Assembly: GCA_018644665.1 (NCBI GenBank)
Contig: JABGQA010000080.1
Span: 1 to 56,434 of the forward strand
DNA: 56,434 nt
Reading direction: 5' to 3'
Origin: Candidatus Poribacteria bacterium
GTDB lineage: Bacteria > Poribacteria > WGA-4E > GCA-2687025
In this document: positions 34,301 to 42,164 of the stretch, piece after piece
Numbering within the stretch: position 1 is the stretch's first letter
Layout: each line of letters starts with the position of its first letter
Position numbers and translations under genes: made by a program
The notes under the pieces: model-generated
What the model was told of the DNA's origin: nothing
Seen by the model: only the letters and a program-made list of their open reading frames with translations
Databases searched by the model: none

Positions 34301-34479
34301 CCCAGCGCGAGGCCCGCCATGAAAGCCGCGAGCACCGTGCTGATCGCCTGCGACGTGGACCCGAAGACGCTTGTGGTAAGTAGGCGCGACCACACCACCT
34401 CGTAGACCAGCGCCGTGGCGCCGGAGGCCACGAAGAGCGCCGCCACGAGGCTGTTCCGAGCCGAGCGCGCGTTGGCCAT
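31285..34479 (-). CDS. Membrane-fused spermidine-synthase-like protein with TPRs (1064 aa)
   Basis: The N-terminal half (to about residue 470) has 12-14 membrane helices in two MFS-like repeats (ALVYEVVWSRLL and ALAYEVLWTRILVFFLGS). A soluble spermidine-synthase-like methyltransferase fold follows (about 500-710): RALVVGFGMGRT, DAAEISPGV, DGRNFILTT, IYSRDFYEMCRDVL. The catalytic-site Asp pair of true aminopropyltransferases is replaced by STGIIHPL, so spermidine synthesis is doubtful. The C-terminus (about 800-1060) carries six or so TPRs. Similar fusions are widespread in uncultivated lineages with unknown role. ATG at 34479 is favoured over 34497 by the GGAGG between them. Confidence 0.85.
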   Translation of the reverse strand: MANARSARNSLVAALFVASGATALVYEVVWSRLLTTSVFGSTSQAISTVLAAFMAGLALGAYLLPPRADAMARPLRLYAVLEAGIGAYALAFPLLVQAVLWVYLLFATGRDPNAFLSILRFALAFSVLLVPSTMMGATLPALVRHAARSSSSVGRQTGIFYAANTAGAVAGTLLAAFVLIRTLGVTTTLVVTGLANFVIAGIAWRLGSDPVDEGADPEAAATDQPGHSSRLARAAMGAFAVSGFCALAYEVLWTRILVFFLGSTTYAFATMLAAFLTGIAAGSAAASRWVERVKRPAALLGAAQVSIGISAAVLLPLFSEVYTVVRAIGVGGRVTVFLVCALFMLLPTFLMGASFPLTARITAGRTGRVASTLGGVYALNTIGAIAGSLAAGFLIAPSLGIRNGILAVAAVNVLAGVAVLNAQSDARPWEAWLPLAVGGATVVFAFALVPRTQFFVKSAIYQEQYTRAGLEAEVLSYEENADASVTVIRDPEGEKRLYVDTNEAANESRWDAPSHRVIAHVPLLLHADPKRALVVGFGMGRTSNSIAQHGVHIDAAEISPGVPRAARRYFSEPNNGILDSPLFRLHINDGRNFILTTRNRYDMISTGIIHPLVSSGSSSIYSRDFYEMCRDVLTDDGVMSQWVPLHRVPLAEFKTILRTFLAVFPNTTVWYKYTPDFLILAGTAKPQTIDFRDWIARAQAPSVDADLGKDDLDAWSLLDSYFMGPQAVERFVGDGPLHTDDRPVLEFFGANLGGMMTTQVENIQAMAPYRESVFPLLHSFAGSTERDYVQSTLARYFDATEKLIEGQALLAAGGYGEAVSLYRRAGQINPDDPTIRYHIQQTDDLMISEVDAGILATERELKERLRSNPNDTDALMNLGLVYRNANRLEEAIHQFERGLGVEPEMVELHVVLGETHLRNGDADAAIASFTTAGELAPDQVIIQGSLAAIYQQAGRIPEAMDAAREVLRIDPSNALGYSTLGALYMSEGNLAEAVEHYDRALSLNPEPYVARVAWYEVGLARVRQERYAEAGEAFGAALKVDPTFGEARAALLEVQRLRDQQAAE

Positions 34480-34732
34480 GTCGCGCCGATCCTCCATGGG
34501 TGTGTCGCGTAGGGACTGTACGGAATCGCCCGGGGCCGGTCAAAGGTGGCGCGCCAGAGCCGACTCGCGCGGCAACCAAGGCCGACGCCCCACTCGACGA
34601 TCGGTCTGGCGCTCACGGCGCCGCAGGCGCACACCCCTGGCCGCGGCTCTCTGGCCAACGGCCGCGCGCGCACTTCCCGGTTGAGGCGCGCGGCCAACAA
34701 TGCGTACGGTCCCAGTGAGGGCGCGCCTTACG

Positions 34733-34761
34733 TTGACAGATCGGGCCGCACGGACTACAAT
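34733..34761 (+). promoter_or_regulatory. Sigma-70 promoter of rpmH
   Basis: TTGACA (34733-34738), 17-base spacer, TACAAT (34756-34761): consensus -35 and five of six bases in -10. Predicted start near 34768. The remaining divergent spacer 34480-34732 is GC-rich and shows nothing else recognisable. Confidence 0.85.
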
Positions 34762-34808
34762 CCATCTTCGGTAACTAGCACAGATAGAGGCACGGACAGA
34801 GCCCGACA

Positions 34809-34949
34809 ATGAAGCGAACATACCAGCCGCACACCCGCAAACGGCGCAATACGCACGGCTTCCGTAAACGCATGTCGACGGCGGACGGACGCAAGATACT
34901 CAACAACCGCCGGCGCAAGGGGCGTCACAGCCTTACCGTTTCCGGTTGA
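34809..34949 (+). CDS. rpmH: 50S ribosomal protein L34
   Basis: A 46-codon gene reading [20 protein letters not shown], then [20 protein letters not shown]: unmistakable L34, a small basic protein at the 50S exit region. The promoter lies about 47 bases upstream. There is no clear SD (GACAGAGCCC). Unlike the conserved rpmH-rnpA-yidD-yidC order near dnaA, no rnpA follows; transketolase begins 101 bases later. Confidence 0.95.
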   Translation: MKRTYQPHTRKRRNTHGFRKRMSTADGRKILNNRRRKGRHSLTVSG

Positions 34950-35050
34950 CCGCCGTTCCCCTTGATCCCGAAGGCCGTGTAGGCAGAGAAGCGTAGCCGT
35001 TCCGGCTTCGGGCCAGCCCTCGTCGCTCCCGCGCCTGAGGACCGCTCCGC

Positions 35051-36877
35051 ATGAACGATATAAGCGCTCTAGCGCGCCTCGTGCGCTACTACTCGATCGC
35101 ATCGACTACGGCAGCCGGATCTGGGCACCCGACGACCGCCCTATCGGCGACGGATCTGATGGTCGGCTTGATGTTCGGCGGACACTTCCGCGCGGACTTG
35201 GACGACCCGGCTCACCCCAATAACGACCGCTTGGTGTTCTCGAAGGGGCACGCTGCGCCGCTCCTGTACGCGCTCTACGGCGCGGCGGGCAAGGTCAGCG
35301 AGGACAACCTGCTTCGGCTCCGCGAGTTCGGACACGCCCTCGAGGGCCACCCAACGCTCGCCTTCCCGTACACGGAAGCGCCGACTGGGTCGCTCGGCCA
35401 GGGCCTGTCGATCGGCATGGGTCTCGCCCTAAACGCCAAGTACATCGACAAAGTCCCGTACAACACCTTCGTGCTCATGGGCGACAGCGAGGTGGCCGAG
35501 GGCTCCGTGTGGGAAGCCATGGCGTTGGCGTCACACTACGGGCTGGACAACCTCGTCGGGATCATTGACGTCAACCGCATCGGCCAGCGCGGCCAGACGA
35601 TGCTTGCGCATGATGTCGACACCTACGCCAAGCGCGCCGATGCCTTTGGGTGGCACGCGATCGTCCTTGACGGTCATGACGCCGATGCCGTGGACGCCGC
35701 GTACGCAGAGGCCCTGGCCACGACCGGCAAGCCCGTGATGCTCGTCGCCCGCACCCTGAAGGGTAGTGGCGCGTCCGAGGTCGCGGACGCCGATGGGTGG
35801 CACGGCAAGGCCTTGACCGAAGAGATGATGGAGCGCGCGGTCGCGGAGTTGGGCGACATCGACAAGTCCGCCCGTGGGGCAGTAGCCGCGCCTGCAGCCG
35901 CCACGCCGGCCCGTCCCACCGTCACTTCCGCCGAGGCGCCGAAGTACGCCAAGGGCGACCTCGTGGCGACACGAAGGGCGTACGGCACGTCGCTGATACG
36001 GGTGTTCGAGGACTGCCCGGAGATCGTCGTCCTCGATGCCGAGACGGGCAACTCCACCTTCTCCGAGGTGTTCGAGGGCGTCTATCCCGACCGGTTCTTC
36101 GAGATGTACATCGCCGAACAGAACATGGTGGGCGCGGCGATCGGACTGTCGCGACGCGGTAAGACACCCTTCGTCTCGACCTTCGCTGCGTTCTTCTCGC
36201 GGGCGTTCGACCAGATCCGCATGAGCCAATACTCGGACGCGAACATCAAGTTCGTCGGCTCGCACGCGGGCGTCTCCATCGGCGAGGACGGAGCGTCGCA
36301 GATGGGGCTCGAAGACCTCGCGATGTTCAGGACGCTGCTGGGCAGCGTGGTCCTGTACCCGAGCGACGCGGTGCAGGCCGACAAGCTCATCGAGGTCGCC
36401 GCCAAGCACCACGGGAACGTCTACATTCGAACGACGCGCATGGACACGGCCGTCCTCTACGACGACGACGAGGAGTTCCCGATCGGCGGAAGTAAGACGC
36501 TGCGATCCAGCGACGCTGACGTGGCGACACTGATCGGGTGCGGAGTTACGCTGCACCAGGCGCTCGCCGCCCATGACGACCTCAAGGCCGACGGCATCGC
36601 GACTCGCGTGATAGACCTATACAGCGTGAAGCCGGTAGACGAGGCGACGCTCGCGTGCGCCGCAACAGAGACTGGCCTGCTCATCACGGTCGAGGATCAC
36701 TTCGCCGAGGGCGGGATCGCGGACGCAGTGCGTAGCGGCCTGGACGGGCAGAACGCGAAGGTGCATTCGCTGGCCGTGCGGAAGCTGCCCCGAAGCGGGA
36801 AGCCCGACGAGTTGCTCGACCTCGAGGAAATATCAGCGTCTGCCATTGCACGCACCGTGCGGGACCTTACCGCGTAG
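35051..36877 (+). CDS. tkt: Transketolase
   Basis: A 608-aa, single-chain, thiamine-diphosphate-dependent transketolase of the pentose phosphate pathway, transferring two-carbon ketol units. Visible: SGHPTTALSATDLMVGLMFG and SKGHAAPLLYA (substrate/TPP His), the TPP-Mg motif GDSEVAEGSVWEAM...DVNRIGQRG, the Glu of EQNMVGAA (TPP N1' activator) and HAGVSIGEDGASQMG. A Pro/Ala/Thr-rich linker (about residues 275-300) joins the halves. Length matches the animal-type/short transketolases rather than the 660-aa E. coli form. GAGGA precedes ATG. Probably transcribed with rpmH. Confidence 0.95.
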   Translation: MNDISALARLVRYYSIASTTAAGSGHPTTALSATDLMVGLMFGGHFRADLDDPAHPNNDRLVFSKGHAAPLLYALYGAAGKVSEDNLLRLREFGHALEGHPTLAFPYTEAPTGSLGQGLSIGMGLALNAKYIDKVPYNTFVLMGDSEVAEGSVWEAMALASHYGLDNLVGIIDVNRIGQRGQTMLAHDVDTYAKRADAFGWHAIVLDGHDADAVDAAYAEALATTGKPVMLVARTLKGSGASEVADADGWHGKALTEEMMERAVAELGDIDKSARGAVAAPAAATPARPTVTSAEAPKYAKGDLVATRRAYGTSLIRVFEDCPEIVVLDAETGNSTFSEVFEGVYPDRFFEMYIAEQNMVGAAIGLSRRGKTPFVSTFAAFFSRAFDQIRMSQYSDANIKFVGSHAGVSIGEDGASQMGLEDLAMFRTLLGSVVLYPSDAVQADKLIEVAAKHHGNVYIRTTRMDTAVLYDDDEEFPIGGSKTLRSSDADVATLIGCGVTLHQALAAHDDLKADGIATRVIDLYSVKPVDEATLACAATETGLLITVEDHFAEGGIADAVRSGLDGQNAKVHSLAVRKLPRSGKPDELLDLEEISASAIARTVRDLTA

Positions 36878-36908
36878 TCGGCCGACGCAGGCCGCGACAG
36901 GACAGGCG

Positions 36909-36947
36909 AACGGCCCCGGCCGCGCGAACCGCGTCACCGGGGCCGTT
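36909..36947. terminator. Bidirectional terminator hairpin
   Basis: AACGGCCCCGG (36909-36919) and CCGGGGCCGTT (36937-36947), a perfect 11-base inverted repeat around a 17-base loop, in the 84-base spacer between the convergent tkt and Bor-like genes. It has short AA/TT flanks but no long T-run. Confidence 0.75.
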
Positions 36948-36961
36948 CTTGCGCCCGTGTG

Positions 36962-37252
36962 CTACTTCGTGACCGTAACGGTCCGCGCCGTGATGATCCC
37001 GCCCGTCAGGATTCCGAGGACGGCGTCCACGAAAGTCTGTTCGGTCTTGATCTCGTAGTCCTCTAGGCCGGCGGCCATCGCCGCCGTGTCCACTTTGTTG
37101 AGCTGCGCGAGGCCGAACGCTACATACCACTGCCTCTCGCTCTGATCTTGCCACTCCTGCGCGCCAGCGCCAACGACGTGCGTGTTCATGGCGCATCCGG
37201 CGGTCAGGACCAGTGTGGCCAGCAGCAGGGCTACGCATACGCGCCTAGCCAT
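36962..37252 (-). CDS. Bor-like outer-membrane lipoprotein, 96 aa
   Basis: Starts at ATG 37252 (AGGAG nine bases upstream); the open frame upstream is not protein-like. Residues 1-19 are a lipoprotein signal with lipobox LTAGC. The mature part VDTAAMAAGLEDYEIKTEQT followed by FVDAVLGILTGGIITARTV matches the layout of lambda Bor/Iss proteins (QTFVNGLLGFITLGIYTP in Bor). Bor confers serum resistance in E. coli lysogens; chromosomal relatives are common in many phyla with unknown role. No other prophage gene is near, so phage origin is not supported. Confidence 0.8.
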   Translation of the reverse strand: MARRVCVALLLATLVLTAGCAMNTHVVGAGAQEWQDQSERQWYVAFGLAQLNKVDTAAMAAGLEDYEIKTEQTFVDAVLGILTGGIITARTVTVTK

Positions 37253-37330
37253 GGGGTCTTCTCCTCTTGGGTGGTGTTGCCTCTCGGCTTCTCGAGGTCG
37301 CACGCATCGTGGCATGGCGGCCGGCGACCG

Positions 37331-38434
37331 TCAACGGGCCGTGGAGCGTGCGATCGCGTCATAGGACAGGGCGACACCCAGGCCGGAATGCTGCGAACAC
37401 GCCAACATCCCCGCCTCCACGGATTCCGCCGGATCGATCAGGCCGGCTCGCCAGTCTGCCTCACCCCAGGCGTATTCCAGGATGGCGAAGTTCGGCACGG
37501 TCGCCATGCACTGCACACTGGCCGCCGTCGCGACCGGCCCGCTCGGGTTGTGCGGAGCCACCAACACGTTCGCCGCCTGCGCCATCGCCGAGATCTTCTT
37601 CAGGGCCAGGATTCCGCCGACGTGCTTCACGTCCGGCATGATGTAGTCCGTGACACGCTCGCGAAGCAGGCGGCGGAACCCAGACAGAGTGCGCACCGTC
37701 TCCCCCGTGGCGATCGGCATCGACGTGTTCTCGTAGACATGCCGTAGTCCATCGATGTCGTCACACGCGACAGCGTCCTCGAGCCAGCACAGCCCAAGGT
37801 CGTCGAGCTCGGACGCCGCCTGGACCGCGGCTCCCGGCGAGAAGCGCGCGTGGCAGTCCACCATCACGTCGACATCCTCGCCGACCTCCGCTCGCACGGC
37901 GCGTACCCTGTCTATCCCCAGGCGCGTCGCCGGGCCGAGGCTGCGCCGCGCCATGTCGGACGGGCGCAGGTCGTCGAACGGCGCCAGCTTCACGGCCGTG
38001 AACCCGTCGAGAACGGCTTGCGCCGCGCCGCGGGCGAATCCGGCTGGCGTGCGGTCAACCGTCGCCCGGTTGATGTTCGCGTACAGACGCAACTGGTCTC
38101 GAACGGGGCCGCCCAGCAGTTCATGCGCTGGGACGCCCAGCGACTTGCCTTTGATGTCCCACAACGCATGCTCGATCGCACTTACCGCGGTGTGGTACGC
38201 GCGGCCTTCGTCCTGGGCGTAGAACCGTGCGTGGAACGCTTCGACGCTTGGGACGTCGGAGCCCACGAGGGAGGGTGTCAGCGAACCCAGGATGGACAGC
38301 GCGCGGTCGCTGTGCCCGCCCTGTGACGCCTCGCCGATCCCCGTGATGCCGTTCTCCGCGCGGACGGTCACGAAGACCCAAGCCCCTCGCCGGTTCACTG
38401 GGATCCGGTGCGCCTCGATTCGCTCGATCTTCAT
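37331..38434 (-). CDS. Mandelate racemase/muconate lactonizing enzyme family dehydratase
   Basis: A 367-aa enolase-superfamily enzyme. Metal ligands Asp193 (VDCHARF), Glu219 (LEDAV) and Glu245 (ATGE) are in place, with His195 and His295 (APHNPSGP) and Lys149 (AVKLAPFD) as acid/base candidates. The VDxH, GE and APHNPxGP pattern fits the galactonate dehydratase type of acid-sugar dehydratase. ATG overlaps the stop of the M81 gene by four bases, so translation is coupled. Third gene of a three-gene minus-strand operon. Exact sugar acid unknown. Confidence 0.88.
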   Translation of the reverse strand: MKIERIEAHRIPVNRRGAWVFVTVRAENGITGIGEASQGGHSDRALSILGSLTPSLVGSDVPSVEAFHARFYAQDEGRAYHTAVSAIEHALWDIKGKSLGVPAHELLGGPVRDQLRLYANINRATVDRTPAGFARGAAQAVLDGFTAVKLAPFDDLRPSDMARRSLGPATRLGIDRVRAVRAEVGEDVDVMVDCHARFSPGAAVQAASELDDLGLCWLEDAVACDDIDGLRHVYENTSMPIATGETVRTLSGFRRLLRERVTDYIMPDVKHVGGILALKKISAMAQAANVLVAPHNPSGPVATAASVQCMATVPNFAILEYAWGEADWRAGLIDPAESVEAGMLACSQHSGLGVALSYDAIARSTAR

Positions 38435-39951
38435 GCAGGCTCCGGGGAAGAGAAGCCCGGATCTGGCACGACCGGTGACACGGGGTACACGCCCGGCCGC
38501 AGATTCGCGTACTTGTAGGCGTCGAACTTCGGCCGGTGCACCCCCGGCGTGTCAGCGTCGAAGATGCGGTGCGCGATGTCGTGGTACGTCTGACGGAAAT
38601 GGACTGCGGACTTCAGGGCGATGAGCCGACGGCGTGAAGGCTCGATCCCCACGCTGCGGAGCAGTTCCGCGTCGTATGGCTGGCGCCTGCGCTCCGTCAG
38701 GACGATCTCCACGCCTCCCACGACGAGCACCACAGTGACGCCGTAGTTCTCAACCGACCCGCGCCCCATCGGGCCCTGCATCTCGAAGCGGCCGTCTGAG
38801 ACGAGGCGCACGTAGCCAGTCACGCGTAGCGGAGCTCCGTGCCGGTCGTCGGTCTTCCCGCCCACGTCGAGCGTCACCGTCGCGCCGACGCCAGCCGACG
38901 CGGCCGCGCGGGCCGACTGCGGGTCGGCGATCGCCGCGACCGTCGCTCCCTGCACGTCGCGCGCGACCAGTTCACGCAGGATGACGGTGCCGTCCGCGGG
39001 GCCGCCGCCCCCGGGGTTGTCTGATCCGTCGGCCAGGACCACTAGGCCCGTGGCGTGCTGTTGGACGTGGTCGATGACATCCGAGACGGGCGTTAGGTTG
39101 ACGTCGAATTCGTCTCGCGCGTCCCAGAACGCCTGCGCCAACTCACGCGCTTTCCCGGCGGCCAGCGGGGCGTCACCGTCTGTCGTCACCGACACCGACA
39201 CTCCCGCGTCGCGGATGTCGGCGTAGGGGAAGCCCACGCTGAGAGTGGCATTCACGACCCCCGGCTCGGCCTCGATGTCCCACGCGCGCCGCAGGAGCGA
39301 CAGCATTGGATCGCGCTTCGTGTACTGCATCGGCGGCATCGTGAGGAGCGGGACCTGCTGGAACGCCAGTGTCGGCACGACCTCGCCCGCAGCGATGGCC
39401 ACCGCGATATCGACTGCCTCGACCCCTCGCTCGTACATATCGATATGCGGGTACTCGTCGAACCCAACGATGACGTCCGCTGCCTCCGCCATGGCGCCCG
39501 TGACGTTCGCGTGCGAATCCAACGTCACGATGATCGGCGTGTCGGCGCCAACCAGCGCGCGGACGGCGGCAATGACATCGCCCTCCGCGTCCTCGAGGTC
39601 ATCCGCGACCATAGCGCCGTGCAGATCCAGCAGCACGGCAGCGCAGGCCCCCGAGCCGCGCAGGCGGTCCAGCAGCAGCGCCATGATGTGCCGGTACGCC
39701 GCGGCTTCCACGACGCCCCCGGGTTGGGCGAACGTCGCGAGCAACGGCGTCAGGGACACGCCGTGCGTCGCGGCAGCGTCGATGAACCCACCGTGTATGG
39801 TGCGGGTGCCTCGACGGGCAGCCACGATGCTGGCCGGCGACCCAAACTGCTCGTCGGGGGCGGCCAGCCGGAAGTCGTCGAGCCGTGTCGGAGCGGCGAC
39901 GAACGTGTTCGTCTCGTGCCCGAACTGCGCGGATACGAACCGGTACGGCAT
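38431..39951 (-). CDS. M81 family metallopeptidase (MlrC-like)
   Basis: A 506-aa protein of the M81/MlrC family, named after the microcystin-linear-peptide hydrolase. The N-terminal domain shows FGHETNTFV (His12, Glu13), LDLHGAMVADDLEDAEGD and TLDSHANVT, the presumed zinc-binding set. The C-terminal domain has LADGSDNPGGGGPADGT and GRGSVENYG. In environmental genomes such proteins sit in catabolic operons, and their natural substrates are rarely known. No signal peptide. It follows the TIM-barrel gene by ten bases and overlaps the dehydratase gene. Confidence 0.9.
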   Translation of the reverse strand: MPYRFVSAQFGHETNTFVAAPTRLDDFRLAAPDEQFGSPASIVAARRGTRTIHGGFIDAAATHGVSLTPLLATFAQPGGVVEAAAYRHIMALLLDRLRGSGACAAVLLDLHGAMVADDLEDAEGDVIAAVRALVGADTPIIVTLDSHANVTGAMAEAADVIVGFDEYPHIDMYERGVEAVDIAVAIAAGEVVPTLAFQQVPLLTMPPMQYTKRDPMLSLLRRAWDIEAEPGVVNATLSVGFPYADIRDAGVSVSVTTDGDAPLAAGKARELAQAFWDARDEFDVNLTPVSDVIDHVQQHATGLVVLADGSDNPGGGGPADGTVILRELVARDVQGATVAAIADPQSARAAASAGVGATVTLDVGGKTDDRHGAPLRVTGYVRLVSDGRFEMQGPMGRGSVENYGVTVVLVVGGVEIVLTERRRQPYDAELLRSVGIEPSRRRLIALKSAVHFRQTYHDIAHRIFDADTPGVHRPKFDAYKYANLRPGVYPVSPVVPDPGFSSPEPA

Positions 39952-39961
39952 TCGGTGGCTC

Positions 39962-40807
39962 CTACACGCGCCGATCCAACGGAATGGCTTTGAACTCGCG
40001 CGTCAGAGCCTCGACCGACGCTTCCGTGGCGAAGCGCTCGAGACTCGACGCGCCCACGAACCCCACCGCGTCCGTGTGTTCGTTGATGTACGCCGCGTCC
40101 GCAGGGGTAGCGACGGGGCCGCCGTGGGAGAGGAACAGGACGTCGGGGTTCACTGCACGACCAGCATCGATGACGATCTGCACGAGTTCGGCCGCATCGT
40201 CCAACGACATCGCGGTGCCGACGCCGATAGACCCGCCGACCGTCGTCGAGCAGTGAGCGATGATCACGTCGGCGCCGGCCTCCGCCATAGCGCGCGATTC
40301 CTCGGCGTTGAAGACGTAGACGATAGTGAACAGGCCCATCTCGCGGGCCGTACGGATCATGTCGACTTCCTTGTAGAAGCCCATCCCCGTCTCTTCCAAC
40401 GTCACGCGGAAGTGCCCGTCGATCACGCCGACGGTCGGGAAGTTGTTCACGCCTGAGAAACCCATCTCCTCGACTTGCTTAAGGAAATGCCACATACGGC
40501 GGGTCGGATCGGTGCCGTTCACGCCCGCGATGACCGGTATGTCCTGGACCACGGGGAGCACCTCGCGCTCGCCCATCTCCATGACGATCTGGTTGGCGTC
40601 ACCGTATGCCAGCAAGCCGGCGCATGAGCCAAAGCCAGACATGCGGAACCTGCCGGAGTTGTAGATGATGATGAGGTCCGCGCCACCCCGCTCGATGAAC
40701 TTCGCGGATATCCCGGTACCGGCGCCCGCGGCGATGATCGGCCTGCCCTCGTCGAGCGTCCGGCGCAGACGGGCGAGGACCTCGTCGCGGGTGTGTGGAT
40801 TCGGCAT
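39962..40807 (-). CDS. Phosphoenolpyruvate hydrolase-like TIM-barrel protein
   Basis: A 281-aa protein of the TIM-barrel signal-transduction/PEP-hydrolase-like family (PF09370 type, recalled). Features are IIAAGAGTGISAKFIERGGA, LIIIYNSGRFRM, GVNGTDPTRRMWHFL, GVNNFPTVGVIDG and the C-terminal FLSHGGPV. Family members include phosphonopyruvate-hydrolase-like proteins and the TIM-barrel half of Tm-1-like proteins. AAGGGA precedes the ATG. First gene of the operon with M81 and the dehydratase. Probable role: retro-aldol or hydrolysis of a C-C bond in the same catabolic route (inferred). Confidence 0.85.
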   Translation of the reverse strand: MPNPHTRDEVLARLRRTLDEGRPIIAAGAGTGISAKFIERGGADLIIIYNSGRFRMSGFGSCAGLLAYGDANQIVMEMGEREVLPVVQDIPVIAGVNGTDPTRRMWHFLKQVEEMGFSGVNNFPTVGVIDGHFRVTLEETGMGFYKEVDMIRTAREMGLFTIVYVFNAEESRAMAEAGADVIIAHCSTTVGGSIGVGTAMSLDDAAELVQIVIDAGRAVNPDVLFLSHGGPVATPADAAYINEHTDAVGFVGASSLERFATEASVEALTREFKAIPLDRRV

Positions 40808-40844
40808 TGCGCGTCCCTTCTATGTCGCGAGAACGGAGGCGGCG

Positions 40845-40873
40845 AGTCTAGCATCCGAGGCGCCCCCGCTCAA
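40845..40873 (-). promoter_or_regulatory. Putative promoter of the TIM-barrel/M81/dehydratase operon
   Basis: On the minus strand TTGAGC (40873-40868), 17-base spacer, TAGACT (40850-40845) preceded by TGC, an extended -10. The start codon is about 40 bases downstream. Confidence 0.55.
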
Positions 40874-40898
40874 CAGATACGGCGGGAGCCTCGCCCGT

Positions 40899-40927
40899 TT
40901 GCGCGTACGGCGCAGGCGCCCCATAAT
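40899..40927 (+). promoter_or_regulatory. Putative promoter of Gfo/Idh/MocA-PhyH unit
   Basis: TTGCGC (40899-40904), 17-base spacer, CATAAT (40922-40927), 48 bases before the ATG at 40976. Back to back with the minus-strand promoter, so one regulator could control both units. Confidence 0.5.
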
Positions 40928-40975
40928 GCCGCGGCATAGCCTCCCGGACCTTCGCGCTACATGGAGACTCTGGCA

Positions 40976-42160
40976 ATGGCAGTGAACGTAGCGATCGCCG
41001 GCTGCGGCGGGATGGCGAACGGGCACCTACGCTCGTACATCAGGATCAAGGAAACCGTCCCCGAGAAGATCGACATCGTGGCCATGTGCGACCCGGTGGT
41101 GGACAGCGCGGAGAAGTTCGCCGCTCAGGTCGAGGAGGCGTTCGGCAAGAAGCCGGTCGTCTATGCCGACATCGACGAGATGCTCGCGAAGGAGGACCTT
41201 GACGGAGTCGATATCTGCTCGCCGCACGGCTACCACCACGTGAACGCCATCAAGTGCATGGAAGCCGGAGCCAATGTGATCGTCGAGAAGCCGATCGGTG
41301 TGACGGTGAAGGCCACGCACGCGATCATGGAGGCGTCCGAGCGTACGGGCAAGATCGCGGCGACCGCGGAGCAGATCCGTCGGATGCCCAGTCGCCGCGC
41401 ATCGAAGTGGCTCATGGACAAGGGCATGATCGGCGAGATGCGCATGTTCTTTGCGCAGCACGCCGGGTGGAACGACCACAGTCCCGAGGACCGTTGGCAT
41501 TGGCGCCTGGACCTCGCCCTCGGCGGCGGCGGCATGGTGATGGATAGTGGCGCGCACTTCTGCGACACGATCCGCTACCTGTATGGCGACCCCGATTCTG
41601 TCTACGCCCGCGTTGACAAGCTCGAAACGCGAATGGTCACCAAAGGCGACGAGATCGTACAAAGCGCCCACGAGGACATGTGGGCGGCGACCATCAACTT
41701 CAAGAGCGGCGTTACGGGGCTGTGGACCTGCACGTGGGCCGCGCCGGGATACAGCTTCAATCGCGCGGTGCATTACGGCAGCGAAGGGTGCTTGCTGGAC
41801 GACGGCGACATCTTCCACGGGCCGTTCGACGGGGCGAAGGTCATCCTCAAGGACGGGACGGAATACCCGATGTCCGGCATCGTCGCGGACTACAAGGCGA
41901 GCCTGACCGCCGACGAGACTGACCAACTCTTCCCGCATGGCTTCGAAGACGGAGTGCTCCTGGAGTGCTACGACTTCGTAGACGCGATCGAGAACGGCCG
42001 GGACGTGGAGATCCCCGCGGATCTGGGGCTGCGCGCCAAGTCAATCTGCGAGGCGATCTACGAGTCCGGCGCCATCGGCGAGGCGGTCGACTTCGACGCG
42101 GTCGTTGCCGGCGACATCGAGGTGTACCAGAAGCCGATCAACGAACATTGGGGTCTGTGA
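40976..42160 (+). CDS. Gfo/Idh/MocA family oxidoreductase
   Basis: A 394-aa NAD(P)-dependent oxidoreductase. The Rossmann motif is AIAGCGGMANGH, and VIVEKPIGV (Glu104-Lys105-Pro106) carries the catalytic Lys; the C-terminal beta domain includes GGGMVMDSGAHFCDTIRYL with the usual His. The ATG at 40976 has GGAG nine bases upstream; an ATG at 40961 lacks one. The family oxidises sugars, inositols and related polyols; substrate unknown. The next gene (PhyH) starts five bases after the stop, so the two are likely co-transcribed. Confidence 0.92.
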   Translation: MAVNVAIAGCGGMANGHLRSYIRIKETVPEKIDIVAMCDPVVDSAEKFAAQVEEAFGKKPVVYADIDEMLAKEDLDGVDICSPHGYHHVNAIKCMEAGANVIVEKPIGVTVKATHAIMEASERTGKIAATAEQIRRMPSRRASKWLMDKGMIGEMRMFFAQHAGWNDHSPEDRWHWRLDLALGGGGMVMDSGAHFCDTIRYLYGDPDSVYARVDKLETRMVTKGDEIVQSAHEDMWAATINFKSGVTGLWTCTWAAPGYSFNRAVHYGSEGCLLDDGDIFHGPFDGAKVILKDGTEYPMSGIVADYKASLTADETDQLFPHGFEDGVLLECYDFVDAIENGRDVEIPADLGLRAKSICEAIYESGAIGEAVDFDAVVAGDIEVYQKPINEHWGL

Positions 42161-42164
42161 TCCT

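Noticed and set aside
31285..34479. Bona fide spermidine synthase (speE)
   Set aside because: The conserved acidic site of aminopropyltransferases is missing and the architecture is a membrane-TPR fusion.
36962..37252. Prophage remnant on the basis of the Bor-like gene
   Set aside because: No other phage-like gene or att-like repeat within 10 kb and no composition shift.
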